Source: Flagellimonas aequoris
GTDB taxonomy: Bacteria; Bacteroidota; Bacteroidia; Flavobacteriales; Flavobacteriaceae
Assembly (NCBI RefSeq): GCF_003584165.1
Contig: NZ_QXFJ01000008.1
Span: 1-64,000, forward strand
DNA length: 64,000 nucleotides
Direction of reading: 5' to 3'
Shown piece by piece: positions 41,277 to 49,722 of the stretch (position 1 is its first letter; the number at the start of each line of letters is the position of its first letter). The notes under the pieces were generated by a model, which was given only the letters and a program-made list of their open reading frames with translations, searched no databases and had not been told where the DNA came from. A program made the translations under genes and the position numbers.

Positions 41277-42505
41277 TCGTTTTGATGGATGGGTTCTCCT
41301 TTTTTCCAGACTTCACTGGGTTTCATTTGCCCTTGGTAATAAGTGATTTCTTGGTAATTATCCGTTGGGAAAATGGCGAAATCAGCCCAAGTTCCTGGTT
41401 CCAATTTTCCTCTATCTGATAAACGTAATGCAGCAGCAGCCCTAAACGTGATACCAGCCAAAACTTCAGTGTTGGACAGTTTTTCGAACGTACCCAAGAT
41501 GCTGGACTGGGTCAACAGGTTACCCATGGGGGCGGAGCCTGGGTTGTGGTCGCTGGCGATGGACAATGCCCCGCCGGCATCCAAAATTCTTCGGGCCGGG
41601 GTGTAGGCACAACCCAAACCAAGCGTAGCGCCGGGCAATGCAGTGGCGATGGTATCGCTTTTTGCCAAAAGCTGTATTTCCTTTTCGGTGCTGGCTTCCA
41701 AATGGTCGGCGCTTATCGCTCCAAAATCAACCGCAACCTGACTTCCTCCTGTGGTAAACTGATCGGCATGCACAGTAATATCAAATCCCATAGCTTTTGC
41801 TTTTTGGAAATAGGGTTTGATTTCTTCGGGGGAAAAAGCACTCTCTTCCACAAAGGCATCGATGCGATAGGCTAGGTTTTCAGCTTTTAGGAAGGGAAAC
41901 AGGGTTGCGCTTATTTCTTCAAGATATTCCGTCTGATGATTCCAATCTTTGGGTTTCATATGGGCTGCCAAGCAAGTCGGCACCAAGGTGGCCCCTACCT
42001 TTTCATTGGCCTGTTTAATAGCTCGAAGCATTTTCAGTTCCTCTTCCACAGAAAGGCCATACCCACTTTTCACTTCAATGGTGGTAATGCCGTTCCGAAG
42101 GTGTGTTTTGCTTCTGGAAACGATTCCCGTAACCAATTCCTCTTGGATCGCTTTTCGGGTTTGGGTCACCGTGTCCCAAATGCCTCCACCTGCCTTGGCA
42201 ATTTCCAAATAGGACTTTCCGGCATTTCTGAACGCGTAATCCCGAGCGCGATTTCCTGCGAAGCAGATATGGGTGTGGGAGTCTACAAATCCGGGGAGGC
42301 AAACGGTCTTGCCTTCTATGTGATGGATGTCGACTTCGTTCGATTTCAAGTCATCAAAAATGCCGATGACCAATATTTTTCCTTCGGAAACCACAATGCC
42401 CCCGTTTTCAATTAGGAGCAATTGTTCATCCTTCAAAGCCCCTTTCAAGGGCAAACCTGTCATGGGCAACAATTGGGAAAAAGGTCCGATCAAAAGTGGT
42501 TTCAT
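41273..42505 (-). CDS. hutI: Imidazolonepropionase
   Basis: This amidohydrolase opens the imidazolone ring to give N-formimidoyl-L-glutamate. The metal site starts at GFVDSHTHICFAGNR near residue 70, with later histidines in THLRNG, AAHMKP and TVHADQFT, and the aspartate in ASDHNPGSAP. I choose the methionine of MKPLLIGPF (42505, 410 residues), which starts just after the hutH stop. An ATG at 42520 would add five residues and overlap hutH by 14 bp. The stop overlaps the start of hutU. Confidence 0.94.
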   Translation of the reverse strand: MKPLLIGPFSQLLPMTGLPLKGALKDEQLLLIENGGIVVSEGKILVIGIFDDLKSNEVDIHHIEGKTVCLPGFVDSHTHICFAGNRARDYAFRNAGKSYLEIAKAGGGIWDTVTQTRKAIQEELVTGIVSRSKTHLRNGITTIEVKSGYGLSVEEELKMLRAIKQANEKVGATLVPTCLAAHMKPKDWNHQTEYLEEISATLFPFLKAENLAYRIDAFVEESAFSPEEIKPYFQKAKAMGFDITVHADQFTTGGSQVAVDFGAISADHLEASTEKEIQLLAKSDTIATALPGATLGLGCAYTPARRILDAGGALSIASDHNPGSAPMGNLLTQSSILGTFEKLSNTEVLAGITFRAAAALRLSDRGKLEPGTWADFAIFPTDNYQEITYYQGQMKPSEVWKKGEPIHQND

Positions 42506-42506
42506 A

Positions 42507-44084
42507 CTAATAGATTTCAAATGCTTCCAGGTGGGGCGTGTTCCAATGCAGATTTTTTTCCTGCATTACATCTTCCACCAAATGAATGATGTCGTTGTTT
42601 TGGATGATTTCGATTCCTTTCTCGATATCATTGGCAAATACTCTATCGTGCTCGGCAAAAGCGACTTTGGTTCTTAGGAAGGTATGGATTTCGTCCAACA
42701 CAATCCCTGATTTTAAAGGTTTGCGGTACTCAAAGGCTTGGGCAGCCGTCAACAGTTCAATGGCCAATATTTTTTCAACGTTTTCAATGATTTGCAGGGC
42801 CTTTCGTCCACTGATGGAACCCATGCTCACATGGTCCTCTTGTCCCAAGGATGTGGGGATGCTATCTGCACTGGCAGGGAAACATAGGCTCTTATTTTCA
42901 CTGGCCAAAGCGGCCGAAGTGTATTGCAGGATCATATAGCCGGAATTGATGCCGGTGTCCTTCATCAACAACTTGGGAACTCCTGGACTATTCCCTTCCA
43001 GTGCCAAGTAAATGCGACGGTCTGAAATATTCCCTATTTCCGATGCGGCCAAAGCGGCATAATCCAAAGCCATGGCCAAAGGCTGACCGTGAAAATTCCC
43101 CCCGCTTATGGTGAGTTCGTCATCAATGATGACAGGGTTGTCGGTTACGGAATTCAGTTCAATTTCTAACAATTCTTTTAGATGCAACCATGTATTTCGT
43201 GATGCTCCATGCACCTGTGGAATACAGCGAAGGGAGTAGGGGTCCTGTACCCGTTCACAATCGATGTGGTCTTCTAATATTTCGGAACCTTGGAGCAAGG
43301 TACGGATCCTGCCCGCCACATGTTGGTTACCTTTAAAAGGACGGAGTTGGTGCAGTTCCTCGTAAAACGGTTTCAAAGATCCTTGAAGCCCCTCGATCAT
43401 CATGGTGCCGATGATGTCGGCATGTTTTAGGCAATGCTGTAGTTTATGAAGCACTACTACCCCGTGGGCGGCAATGAATTGTGTGCCGTTGATCAAGGCC
43501 AATCCTTCTTTGGGTCCCAATTCCAAAGGTTGTAATCCAGTCTTTTGGAAAAGCTCTTGGGTTGTGATGGTCTTTCCTTGGTATTCCACTTTGCCCAACC
43601 CAATCAAGGGGAGGAACAAATGGGACAGCGGAGCCAAATCGCCCGAAGCCCCTACTGAACCCTGACTGGGAACCACTGGAATCGCATCATGTTCCAAATG
43701 CCACAACATGCGTTGTAAAGTGGTTTCAGCAATGCCCGAAAAGCCTTTGGCCAAAGCATGGATCTTTAGGATCAGCATGATCTTGGCCAATTGGTTGGCA
43801 ATGGGTGTACCTACTCCCACACTATGGCTCTGAAGTATGTTGGATTGAAGGATTTTGGTGTCTTCCTTCGAAATTTTGGTGTTGCACAAGGGGCCAAAAC
43901 CGGTGTTGATTCCATAGACCGTATGGCCTTTTTCCACAATGCGTTGTACCCTTTGGTGGCTGGTGTTGACTTTTTTGAGGCAGGTGTCGGATAAAATTCC
44001 TTTTACGGTGCCATCTGCCAGACCAAGTGCCAAGCCAGCAGTCAGGTGGTCCTCACCATATTGAAATGTCTTGATGTGCGACAT
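42507..44084 (-). CDS. hutH: Histidine ammonia-lyase
   Basis: This 525-residue enzyme removes ammonia from histidine to form urocanate, the first step of the pathway. The self-formed MIO cofactor comes from the Ala-Ser-Gly of GSVGASGDLAPLSH near residues 140-150. Other conserved parts are YGINTGFG near 57 and EGLALINGTQF near 190. It is the first gene of the hutH-hutI-hutU-hutG operon. A LysR gene is transcribed away from it across a 75-bp palindromic region, which points to histidine- or urocanate-responsive control. Confidence 0.95.
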   Translation of the reverse strand: MSHIKTFQYGEDHLTAGLALGLADGTVKGILSDTCLKKVNTSHQRVQRIVEKGHTVYGINTGFGPLCNTKISKEDTKILQSNILQSHSVGVGTPIANQLAKIMLILKIHALAKGFSGIAETTLQRMLWHLEHDAIPVVPSQGSVGASGDLAPLSHLFLPLIGLGKVEYQGKTITTQELFQKTGLQPLELGPKEGLALINGTQFIAAHGVVVLHKLQHCLKHADIIGTMMIEGLQGSLKPFYEELHQLRPFKGNQHVAGRIRTLLQGSEILEDHIDCERVQDPYSLRCIPQVHGASRNTWLHLKELLEIELNSVTDNPVIIDDELTISGGNFHGQPLAMALDYAALAASEIGNISDRRIYLALEGNSPGVPKLLMKDTGINSGYMILQYTSAALASENKSLCFPASADSIPTSLGQEDHVSMGSISGRKALQIIENVEKILAIELLTAAQAFEYRKPLKSGIVLDEIHTFLRTKVAFAEHDRVFANDIEKGIEIIQNNDIIHLVEDVMQEKNLHWNTPHLEAFEIY

Positions 44085-44120
44085 GGGATATCTTTTGATA
44101 TAAAATTAGCACTTGCATAT

Positions 44121-44169
44121 GATAATTACCAATACTTATTTTTGTATTATTTAATAAGTATGAATTATC
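44121..44169. promoter_or_regulatory. Palindromic operator/promoter between hutH and the LysR gene
   Basis: GATAATT (44121-44127) pairs with AATTATC (44163-44169), and inside it ATACTTATT (44132-44140) pairs with AATAAGTAT (44153-44161). Both pairs are perfect and share one centre of symmetry. A likely -7 box of the LysR gene, TATTTTTG (44137-44144), lies inside, so the regulator would repress itself while controlling hutH on the other strand. The arrangement is typical for LysR-type regulators. Confidence 0.6.
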
Positions 44170-45047
44170 AAATAGAACTCCGACATTTCATCTACTTTTT
44201 GGCTGTAGCTGAAGAATTGCACTATAGAAAAGCTGCAGAAAAGCTCTTCATTTCTCAGCCAGGATTGAGTACCCAAATCAAGCAGATGGAAGAAATCTTA
44301 CAGACCCAACTTTTTGTGAGGGATAAAAAGAAGGTACGTTTGACCCCGGCCGGGGAGTTTTTGAAAAAGGAAGTGGAATTCATCCTGAACCATCTGGACC
44401 AGACCAAAAAACAATTGAAACTGATCGGTCATGGTCATATGGGTGAAGTACGGATCGGATTTTTGGGATCGGCCATGCAGAACGTGGTTCCTGAACTTTT
44501 AGTAGGATTGAAGGAAAAATACCCCTTGGTGCACACTACTTTGGAAGAATTGTCCAACCGGGCACAGATCAATGCCATTCTTTCCGATCGGCTGGATCTG
44601 GGTTTTGTTCGGATGTCGCGAGTGCCAAAAGGTTTGGAAGTAAAACCCGTCTTTGAAGATACTTTTTCATTGGTGTTACCAAAAGACCACCTTATTGATG
44701 ACAAAAACTTTAAGAGTATTGATCAATTGGTTCATGAGGATTTTATACTCTTCGCCCAAGATTACAGCCCTGAGTATTACGATACGGTGTTGAGTATTTG
44801 TGAGGACAGTGGTTTTGTGCCGAAAGTGTCCCATAAATCAGTTCATGCACAGACCATTTTTAAGTTGGTGGAGAACAAATTGGGTATTGCCATTGTGCCC
44901 ACCACATTGCAACATGGATTTCAGATGGAGGTAAAGTTCATCGAGATGAAACAGATCAGGCAAAGGGCAGTATTGTCAATGGTATGGAAAGCTGACAATC
45001 GCAATCCTGCGTTAAAAAACTGTATGGATTTGCTCTTGAAATTATGA
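44160..45047 (+). CDS. LysR-family transcription regulator, probable regulator of hut
   Basis: This 295-residue LysR protein starts at MNYQIELRHFIYFLAVAEEL. A frame back to 44046 exists but would run through the operator and hutH. The N-terminal winged helix (HYRKAAEKLFISQPGLSTQ) is followed by the linker helix and a substrate-binding domain beginning near residue 92 (EVRIGFLGSAMQ). The divergent position next to hutH suggests that it senses urocanate or histidine; this is inferred from location. The family otherwise covers many effectors. Confidence 0.88.
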   Translation: MNYQIELRHFIYFLAVAEELHYRKAAEKLFISQPGLSTQIKQMEEILQTQLFVRDKKKVRLTPAGEFLKKEVEFILNHLDQTKKQLKLIGHGHMGEVRIGFLGSAMQNVVPELLVGLKEKYPLVHTTLEELSNRAQINAILSDRLDLGFVRMSRVPKGLEVKPVFEDTFSLVLPKDHLIDDKNFKSIDQLVHEDFILFAQDYSPEYYDTVLSICEDSGFVPKVSHKSVHAQTIFKLVENKLGIAIVPTTLQHGFQMEVKFIEMKQIRQRAVLSMVWKADNRNPALKNCMDLLLKL

Positions 45048-45077
45048 CAACATGTTTTTGGGCAGTACCTTTGAATT

Positions 45078-45182
45078 TGTCAATTCGAGTGATTTTTGAA
45101 GTGAAATGAAGAAAATAGTATCGAGAATTACGGACAAATTCAGTTTTTGATACTTTTTCTAAAGGAAAAACTCGAACTGACA
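45078..45182. repeat. Nested-palindrome repeat, copy A
   Basis: TGTCAATTCGAGT at 45078-45090 pairs with ACTCGAACTGACA ending at 45182 (one mismatch). Inside, AGTATC...GATACT forms a second, decayed stem. The motifs CGAGTGATTTT, GAAGTGAAAT and GTATCGAGAA recur in the copies at 55544 and 56730. It fills most of the gap before the nitroreductase gene. Confidence 0.65.
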
Positions 45183-45210
45183 TATTATTTACTATTTAAT
45201 TTTAATAAGT

Positions 45211-45765
45211 ATGATTTTTGATCTTATAGCGAAAAGAAGGAGCATTTTTCCTGTTCAATACAACGATAAACCTATTTCCAAGGAAACGTTGGAGAAAATT
45301 GTGGAGGCCGCCAATTGGGCCCCGACCCATAAGAAAACGGAGCCTTGGCGCTTTAAGGTGTTGACAGGCAAGAAAAAGAATGAAATGGGTGCCTTCCTTT
45401 CCCAAAAATATCAGGCAGTGGATTCTAAACCGAAGCAGGTCACCATTGCAAAATTGGAAGACAATGCGGTTCGTTCCGCTGCTGCGATTGCCATTTGCAT
45501 GCAACGGGATCCTATGGAAAGTCTGCCCGAATGGGAAGAAATTGCAGCTACGGCCATGGCTGTGCAAAACATGTGGTTGTGCTGTACCGAACTGGGAATC
45601 GGCTGTTATTGGGCTTCCCCAGGATTGATTAAGTTTATGGGTGAATTCTTTGATCTGAACGAAGGTGAAAAATGTCTTGGATTTCTATACATGGGTTACT
45701 ATGATGGCGAAGTGGAACCATCGAGCCGTACGCCCATTGCTGAAAAAGTAGAGTGGTTGGACTAA
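45211..45765 (+). CDS. Nitroreductase-family flavoprotein
   Basis: This 184-residue FMN-dependent nitroreductase-like protein resembles E. coli YdjA. The FMN phosphate site is AKRRSIFP near residue 5, ANWAPTHKKTEPWRF lies near 30, and GIGCYWASPG sits near 128. It probably reduces quinones, nitro compounds or enoates with NAD(P)H; the true substrate is unknown. It ends head-on with the DUF456 gene in a 4-bp overlap. The 13-base sequence at its start (TTAATAAGTATGA) also occurs at the start of the LysR gene. Confidence 0.88.
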   Translation: MIFDLIAKRRSIFPVQYNDKPISKETLEKIVEAANWAPTHKKTEPWRFKVLTGKKKNEMGAFLSQKYQAVDSKPKQVTIAKLEDNAVRSAAAIAICMQRDPMESLPEWEEIAATAMAVQNMWLCCTELGIGCYWASPGLIKFMGEFFDLNEGEKCLGFLYMGYYDGEVEPSSRTPIAEKVEWLD

Positions 45766-46274
45766 CTAAAGGTAAAGAGTTCGCTGGCGTATTTTACGGC
45801 AATGTAGACATAGAAAATGGCATACATGACGGTCAAAACCAGTTTCATAAAGGTACCCGTTAAAAAGCCCAAAAAAGAACCAAAAGCCGCCTTCAGGGCG
45901 GTTTTTTGATTGGCCTTGTTCAACAACTCGCCTACTAAAGCTCCAATAAAGGGCCAGATGATAATCCCGAAAGGACCGAATAGAGGGACAAAAATGGCAA
46001 CAAGTAGGCCTATAATGGTACCCCACATGCCGGCCTTGCTTCCCCCAAAGCGTTTGGTACCCATGGCAGGGATTACATAATCCAAAATAGTAATGGTAAT
46101 GGCTATTACAAAGGTAACGCCAAGCACCCACCAATTATCAGGAACGGCTTGGGTCAAATAGAGGAGGAGCAACCCAACCCAACTAATGGGTGGTCCGGGT
46201 AACACGGGCAAAAAACTGCCCAAAATGCCGACCAGCATCAACAGAAATCCCAAAATCAACAAGGCAATGTCCAT
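45762..46274 (-). CDS. DUF456 membrane protein
   Basis: This 170-residue integral membrane protein has about five hydrophobic segments and the DUF456 pattern FLPVLPGPPISWVGLLLLY near residue 22. Glycine-rich helices follow (GMWGTIIGLLVAIFVPLFGP). The function of the family is unknown. It is a single gene that overlaps the end of the nitroreductase gene by 4 bp on the opposite strand. Confidence 0.85.
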   Translation of the reverse strand: MDIALLILGFLLMLVGILGSFLPVLPGPPISWVGLLLLYLTQAVPDNWWVLGVTFVIAITITILDYVIPAMGTKRFGGSKAGMWGTIIGLLVAIFVPLFGPFGIIIWPFIGALVGELLNKANQKTALKAAFGSFLGFLTGTFMKLVLTVMYAIFYVYIAVKYASELFTFS

Positions 46275-46387
46275 GGCTTTCTTTTCCTGTTAGACAAATG
46301 TAGCCCACAAATGTTACAAACAAGTAAAATTAAAACCCTTCACTTTCAAATTTCGTAAGTAGATTTGAAGAAGATAGCCCATAGGTT

Positions 46388-46828
46388 TTGAAAACGACAA
46401 AAACATATCGGAAATCAAGGTTTGCACAGGTAGGATGCGCTTTACTTTGCACTTTCTATGCCATTGGACTTTTTAACGGTCTGGTGTTGGAAGGATTGCA
46501 TGAGGTGTCCCACTTCATGGGGCCAAAGACGCACCACCATAGTTTTTTTGCCGAACAGGAAGAAGTGGATTATTCATCCTTGGAAGCCATGGCCGGACAC
46601 TCCCACGAGGCATTGGAGGCCTTGAAAGAGTTGTTGCAAGCCAATCAGCAGGACGAACAGGAATCACAAGACACCATTAGTTTTAAGTTTGATAAACATT
46701 TTGTTGAAAGACAGGATATTGTATTTGGGCATATACTTTCCACGAATACCAAAACCCATTGGGTGTACTACAACAAGACTTCCGTTGGGTATGAAGGTGT
46801 GACCACACCACCTCCCCGACACAGCTGA
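46388..46828 (+). CDS. His-rich membrane-anchored small protein upstream of a TonB receptor
   Basis: This 146-residue protein appears to start with TTG. It has one hydrophobic segment (residues 13-33, VGCALLCTFYAIGLFNGLV) and then a histidine-rich stretch, HEVSHFMGPKTHHHSFF, with a second HSHEAL motif near 71. The C-terminus is polar and ends PPPRHS. Clustered histidines after a membrane anchor suggest metal binding in the periplasm. The TonB receptor gene follows after 182 bp. I do not recognise a named family; co-function in metal uptake is inference. Confidence 0.6.
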   Translation: MKTTKTYRKSRFAQVGCALLCTFYAIGLFNGLVLEGLHEVSHFMGPKTHHHSFFAEQEEVDYSSLEAMAGHSHEALEALKELLQANQQDEQESQDTISFKFDKHFVERQDIVFGHILSTNTKTHWVYYNKTSVGYEGVTTPPPRHS

Positions 46829-46858
46829 ATTAATCTTAGCTGATTTACCAGAAGAGTT

Positions 46859-46940
46859 CTGAAACCCCCTGGACTTGTTTCAGGGTCACATTACGAAAAA
46901 GATATTGGTTATGAGATGCTGAAACTTGTTCAGCATGACA
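46859..46940. repeat. Two REP-like stems (CTGAAAC...GTTTCAG and GCTGAA...TTCAGC)
   Basis: CTGAAAC (46859) pairs with GTTTCAG (46877), and GCTGAA (46918) pairs with TTCAGC (46929). Each is followed by a (G/A)TGACA-like or GTCACA-like tail. They belong to the dispersed repeat type seen at 32067 and 38101. The first could also work as a weak terminator for the small His-rich gene. Confidence 0.5.
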
Positions 46941-47010
46941 TTCAAATGAACTTTTCTAACGCGCTAGACAGATACTAGTTTTTTACAAATCAATTTTTAA
47001 AGACAACGAC

Positions 47011-49239
47011 ATGAAATATTTTATGGCGGCTCTGTCCATGCTTTGCATGGGCACGATTGCTGCGCAAAATTTAAAAGGACAAGTGGTCGATGAAGCTGGC
47101 TCAGCATTGGAGGATGTGGGCATTTTCAACAAGACCAATGGCCAACATAGCCATTCTGACGGTACGGGACATTTTGTTTTGGACCAAACATCAGTAAACG
47201 ATACCATTTATTTTTCCCGATTGGGATTTGAGACCCTCACCAAGGTGATTACCCCATCGGATTTGAACAATCCAGTGACCATTGTGCTCAAGGAAGGTTC
47301 CATTTCTTTAGATCAAGTGGTGCTGGTGGCCAAAGTGGATGCCCTGAGCAGGGTGGTGGATGTGGACGTGAAGACCAATCCCGTGAAATCATCACAGGAA
47401 ATCCTGAGAAAAGTCCCTGGCCTGATCATTGGCCAACACGCAGGGGGAGGAAAGGCCGAACAACTCTTTTTACGGGGTTTTGATGTGGACCACGGTACCG
47501 ATGTGGCCATCAGTGTGGACGGAATGCCGGTAAACATGGTCTCCCATGCCCATGGGCAAGGCTATGCCGATCTTCACTTTGTGATTCCCGAGACCATTGA
47601 AAACGTAAACTTTGGCAAAGGACCGTATTATATGGAGCAGGGAGATTTCAACACGGCGGGGTATGTGGACCTCCGATTGCGGAAGCGTTTGGACAAAAGC
47701 ATGCTTTCCACAGAAGTCGGCCAGTTCAATACCCGAAGGTTTATGGGGATGTTCAATGTGTTGGACCAAGGGAAGAGTACAGCCTATTTGGCTTCGGAAC
47801 TGTACTTGACCGATGGAGCTTTCGATTCCCCCCAAAATTTTAACCGTCTCAATATCATGGGTAGGTACCGATATGCCTTGCCCGGTGATCAGGAGTTGCT
47901 GTTGACCGCATCACATTTTTCCAGTAAATGGGATGCATCAGGGCAGATTCCACAAAGGGCCATTGACCAAGGATTGATAGGTCGTTTTGGCGGGATTGAT
48001 GATACCGAAGGGGGACAAACCAGTAGAACTAATTTCATACTAGACCATAACAAGAATCTAGGTACTGGTAAATCGCTACATACCATGGCCTTTGTGTCCC
48101 ATTATGATTTTGAACTCTATTCCAACTTTACCTTTTTCTTGGAAGATCCAGTGAACGGGGATCAGATCAGGCAAAAGGAAAATCGAATTTTGATGGGTGC
48201 AAAAACCGTGTTCCAAGACAATTCCGCACAATTGGGCGAACTCCGTTTTAAGTACAATGCAGGTATCGGTTTTCGATATGATAACGTGGATGATATGGAA
48301 CTCTCGCATACCAGAAACCGACAGGAACTGTTGGAGCGTTTGGCCTACGGCGATGTGGATGAAGTGAATACCTACGGCTTTGCAGGGGCAGTCTTTAAAT
48401 CGGGCAAGTTTACTTTGGAGCCTGCGGTTCGGTTGGATTATTTCAAGTTCGATTATCTGAATAAACTCAGCACGGTTTATGATAACCAGAGTGATGAAAA
48501 AGTGGCCTTCAGCCCCAAGTTCAATACCATCTACAGTCCAACGGAGAATACCCAGATTTTCTTGAAAACGGGAATCGGGTTCCATTCCAATGATACCAGG
48601 GTGGTAGTGGCCAATAACGGGAAGGACATTCTCCCAGCGGCTTACGGCATCGATTTGGGGACCATCATTAGACCAGCGGACAAATTGGTTTTGAACGCTA
48701 CTTTATGGAGTTTGTTCCTAGATCAGGAATTTGTATACGTGGGTGATGCTGGGGTAGTGGAACCTAGCGGCAAGACCAGAAGATTGGGTATTGAGGTGGG
48801 GGCCAGGTACCAACCCTCGGATTGGATTTACCTCTACACCGACGCTAATTTCACCCAAGGTCGCAGTACCGAAGAAGCAAAAGGTGAGGATTACATCCCA
48901 TTGGCGCCGGACTTTACCATGGTGGGAGGTGTTACACTCGGGAACAACAATGAAGGGTTTTCAGGTGGAATCAGCTATCGGTATGTGGATGACAGGCCTG
49001 CGAATGAGGACAATTCCATCGTAGCGGAAGGATATTTTGTTACCGATGCCACTTTGAACTACAGTCTGAGGAATTGGACGTTTGGTTTGATTGTGGAGAA
49101 TCTATTCGACACGGAATGGAACGAAACCCAATTTGCCACGGAAAGCCGCCTTTTTAATGAACCAACGGCTGTGGAGGAAATCCATTTTACACCGGGAACA
49201 CCCTTTTATTTGCGAGGGAAAGTCACGGTTTCATTTTAA
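47011..49239 (+). CDS. TonB-dependent outer membrane receptor
   Basis: This 742-residue receptor has a signal peptide (MKYFMAALSMLCMGTIAAQ). A CarboxypepD_reg-like domain at about 22-100 (GQVVDEAGSALEDVGIFN) precedes a plug at about 115-235 (VPGLIIGQHAGGGKA, LFLRGFDVDHGTDV). The 22-strand barrel ends in phenylalanine. No SusD gene follows, so it is not a SusCD glycan system. The single-receptor layout next to a His-rich exported protein points to a metal, siderophore or other small ligand. Outer membrane uptake would be powered by TonB-ExbBD. An intrinsic terminator follows. Confidence 0.9.
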   Translation: MKYFMAALSMLCMGTIAAQNLKGQVVDEAGSALEDVGIFNKTNGQHSHSDGTGHFVLDQTSVNDTIYFSRLGFETLTKVITPSDLNNPVTIVLKEGSISLDQVVLVAKVDALSRVVDVDVKTNPVKSSQEILRKVPGLIIGQHAGGGKAEQLFLRGFDVDHGTDVAISVDGMPVNMVSHAHGQGYADLHFVIPETIENVNFGKGPYYMEQGDFNTAGYVDLRLRKRLDKSMLSTEVGQFNTRRFMGMFNVLDQGKSTAYLASELYLTDGAFDSPQNFNRLNIMGRYRYALPGDQELLLTASHFSSKWDASGQIPQRAIDQGLIGRFGGIDDTEGGQTSRTNFILDHNKNLGTGKSLHTMAFVSHYDFELYSNFTFFLEDPVNGDQIRQKENRILMGAKTVFQDNSAQLGELRFKYNAGIGFRYDNVDDMELSHTRNRQELLERLAYGDVDEVNTYGFAGAVFKSGKFTLEPAVRLDYFKFDYLNKLSTVYDNQSDEKVAFSPKFNTIYSPTENTQIFLKTGIGFHSNDTRVVVANNGKDILPAAYGIDLGTIIRPADKLVLNATLWSLFLDQEFVYVGDAGVVEPSGKTRRLGIEVGARYQPSDWIYLYTDANFTQGRSTEEAKGEDYIPLAPDFTMVGGVTLGNNNEGFSGGISYRYVDDRPANEDNSIVAEGYFVTDATLNYSLRNWTFGLIVENLFDTEWNETQFATESRLFNEPTAVEEIHFTPGTPFYLRGKVTVSF

Positions 49240-49244
49240 ACAAG

Positions 49245-49278
49245 AATCCGCTGGGGAATATACCTTGGCGGATTTTTT
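49245..49278 (+). terminator. Intrinsic terminator of the TonB receptor gene
   Basis: AATCCGC (49245-49251) and GCGGATT (49268-49274) form a stem, followed by a run of T. Confidence 0.65.
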
Positions 49279-49290
49279 ATTCACTTTTTA

Positions 49291-49355
49291 ACTAAAAAAT
49301 TAGTTTAAACTAAATATTTAGTTATATTTGTTTCGTGTTGAACTAAAAAGTTAGT
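49291..49355. promoter_or_regulatory. Three tandem BlaI-type operators with promoter
   Basis: Three 14-bp dyads with arms ACTAA/TTAGT lie at 49291-49304 (ACTAAAAAATTAGT), 49309-49322 (ACTAAATATTTAGT) and 49342-49355 (ACTAAAAAGTTAGT). A -7 box TATATTTG at 49323-49330 sits between the second and third sites. BlaI/MecI dimers bind dyads of this type, so the operon represses itself. The last operator ends five bases before the blaI start codon. Confidence 0.85.
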
Positions 49356-49359
49356 TGAA

Positions 49360-49722
49360 ATGAAACAGCTCACCAAAGCAGAAGAAGAGGTTATGCAATT
49401 GCTCTGGACATTGCAAAAGGCCAATGTAGCCTCCCTATTGGACGAATTGCCGGAACCCAAACCGGCGTATAACACCATCTCTACCATTATTCGGATTTTG
49501 GAGGATAAGGGGTTTGTTTCCCATGAAAAAGTAGGGAAGGGGCATGTATATTTTCCTTTGGTGAAAAAGGAAGAGTACAGCAACCAACGACTCAACACCT
49601 TGGTCGATGGATATTTTCAAGGTTCGTTCCAAAGCATGGTGTCTTTTTTTATGAAGAAAAACGACATCAGCTTAAAAGAACTGGAAGAAATCATGAAAAA
49701 CATTAAAGAAGAGGAGAAATGA
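49360..49722 (+). CDS. blaI: BlaI/MecI/CopY-family repressor
   Basis: This 120-residue winged-helix repressor has the family signature AEEEVMQLLWTLQKANVASLL at residues 6-26. The recognition helix falls in YNTISTIIRILEDKGFV (45-61), and a helical dimerisation domain follows. It should bind the ACTAA-N4-TTAGT dyads directly upstream. The partner gene with a BlaR1-type peptidase overlaps its stop by 4 bp. In other bacteria such pairs control beta-lactamase or copper genes; no beta-lactamase is near, so the induced genes here may be the TPR and lipoprotein genes downstream. Confidence 0.92.
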   Translation: MKQLTKAEEEVMQLLWTLQKANVASLLDELPEPKPAYNTISTIIRILEDKGFVSHEKVGKGHVYFPLVKKEEYSNQRLNTLVDGYFQGSFQSMVSFFMKKNDISLKELEEIMKNIKEEEK

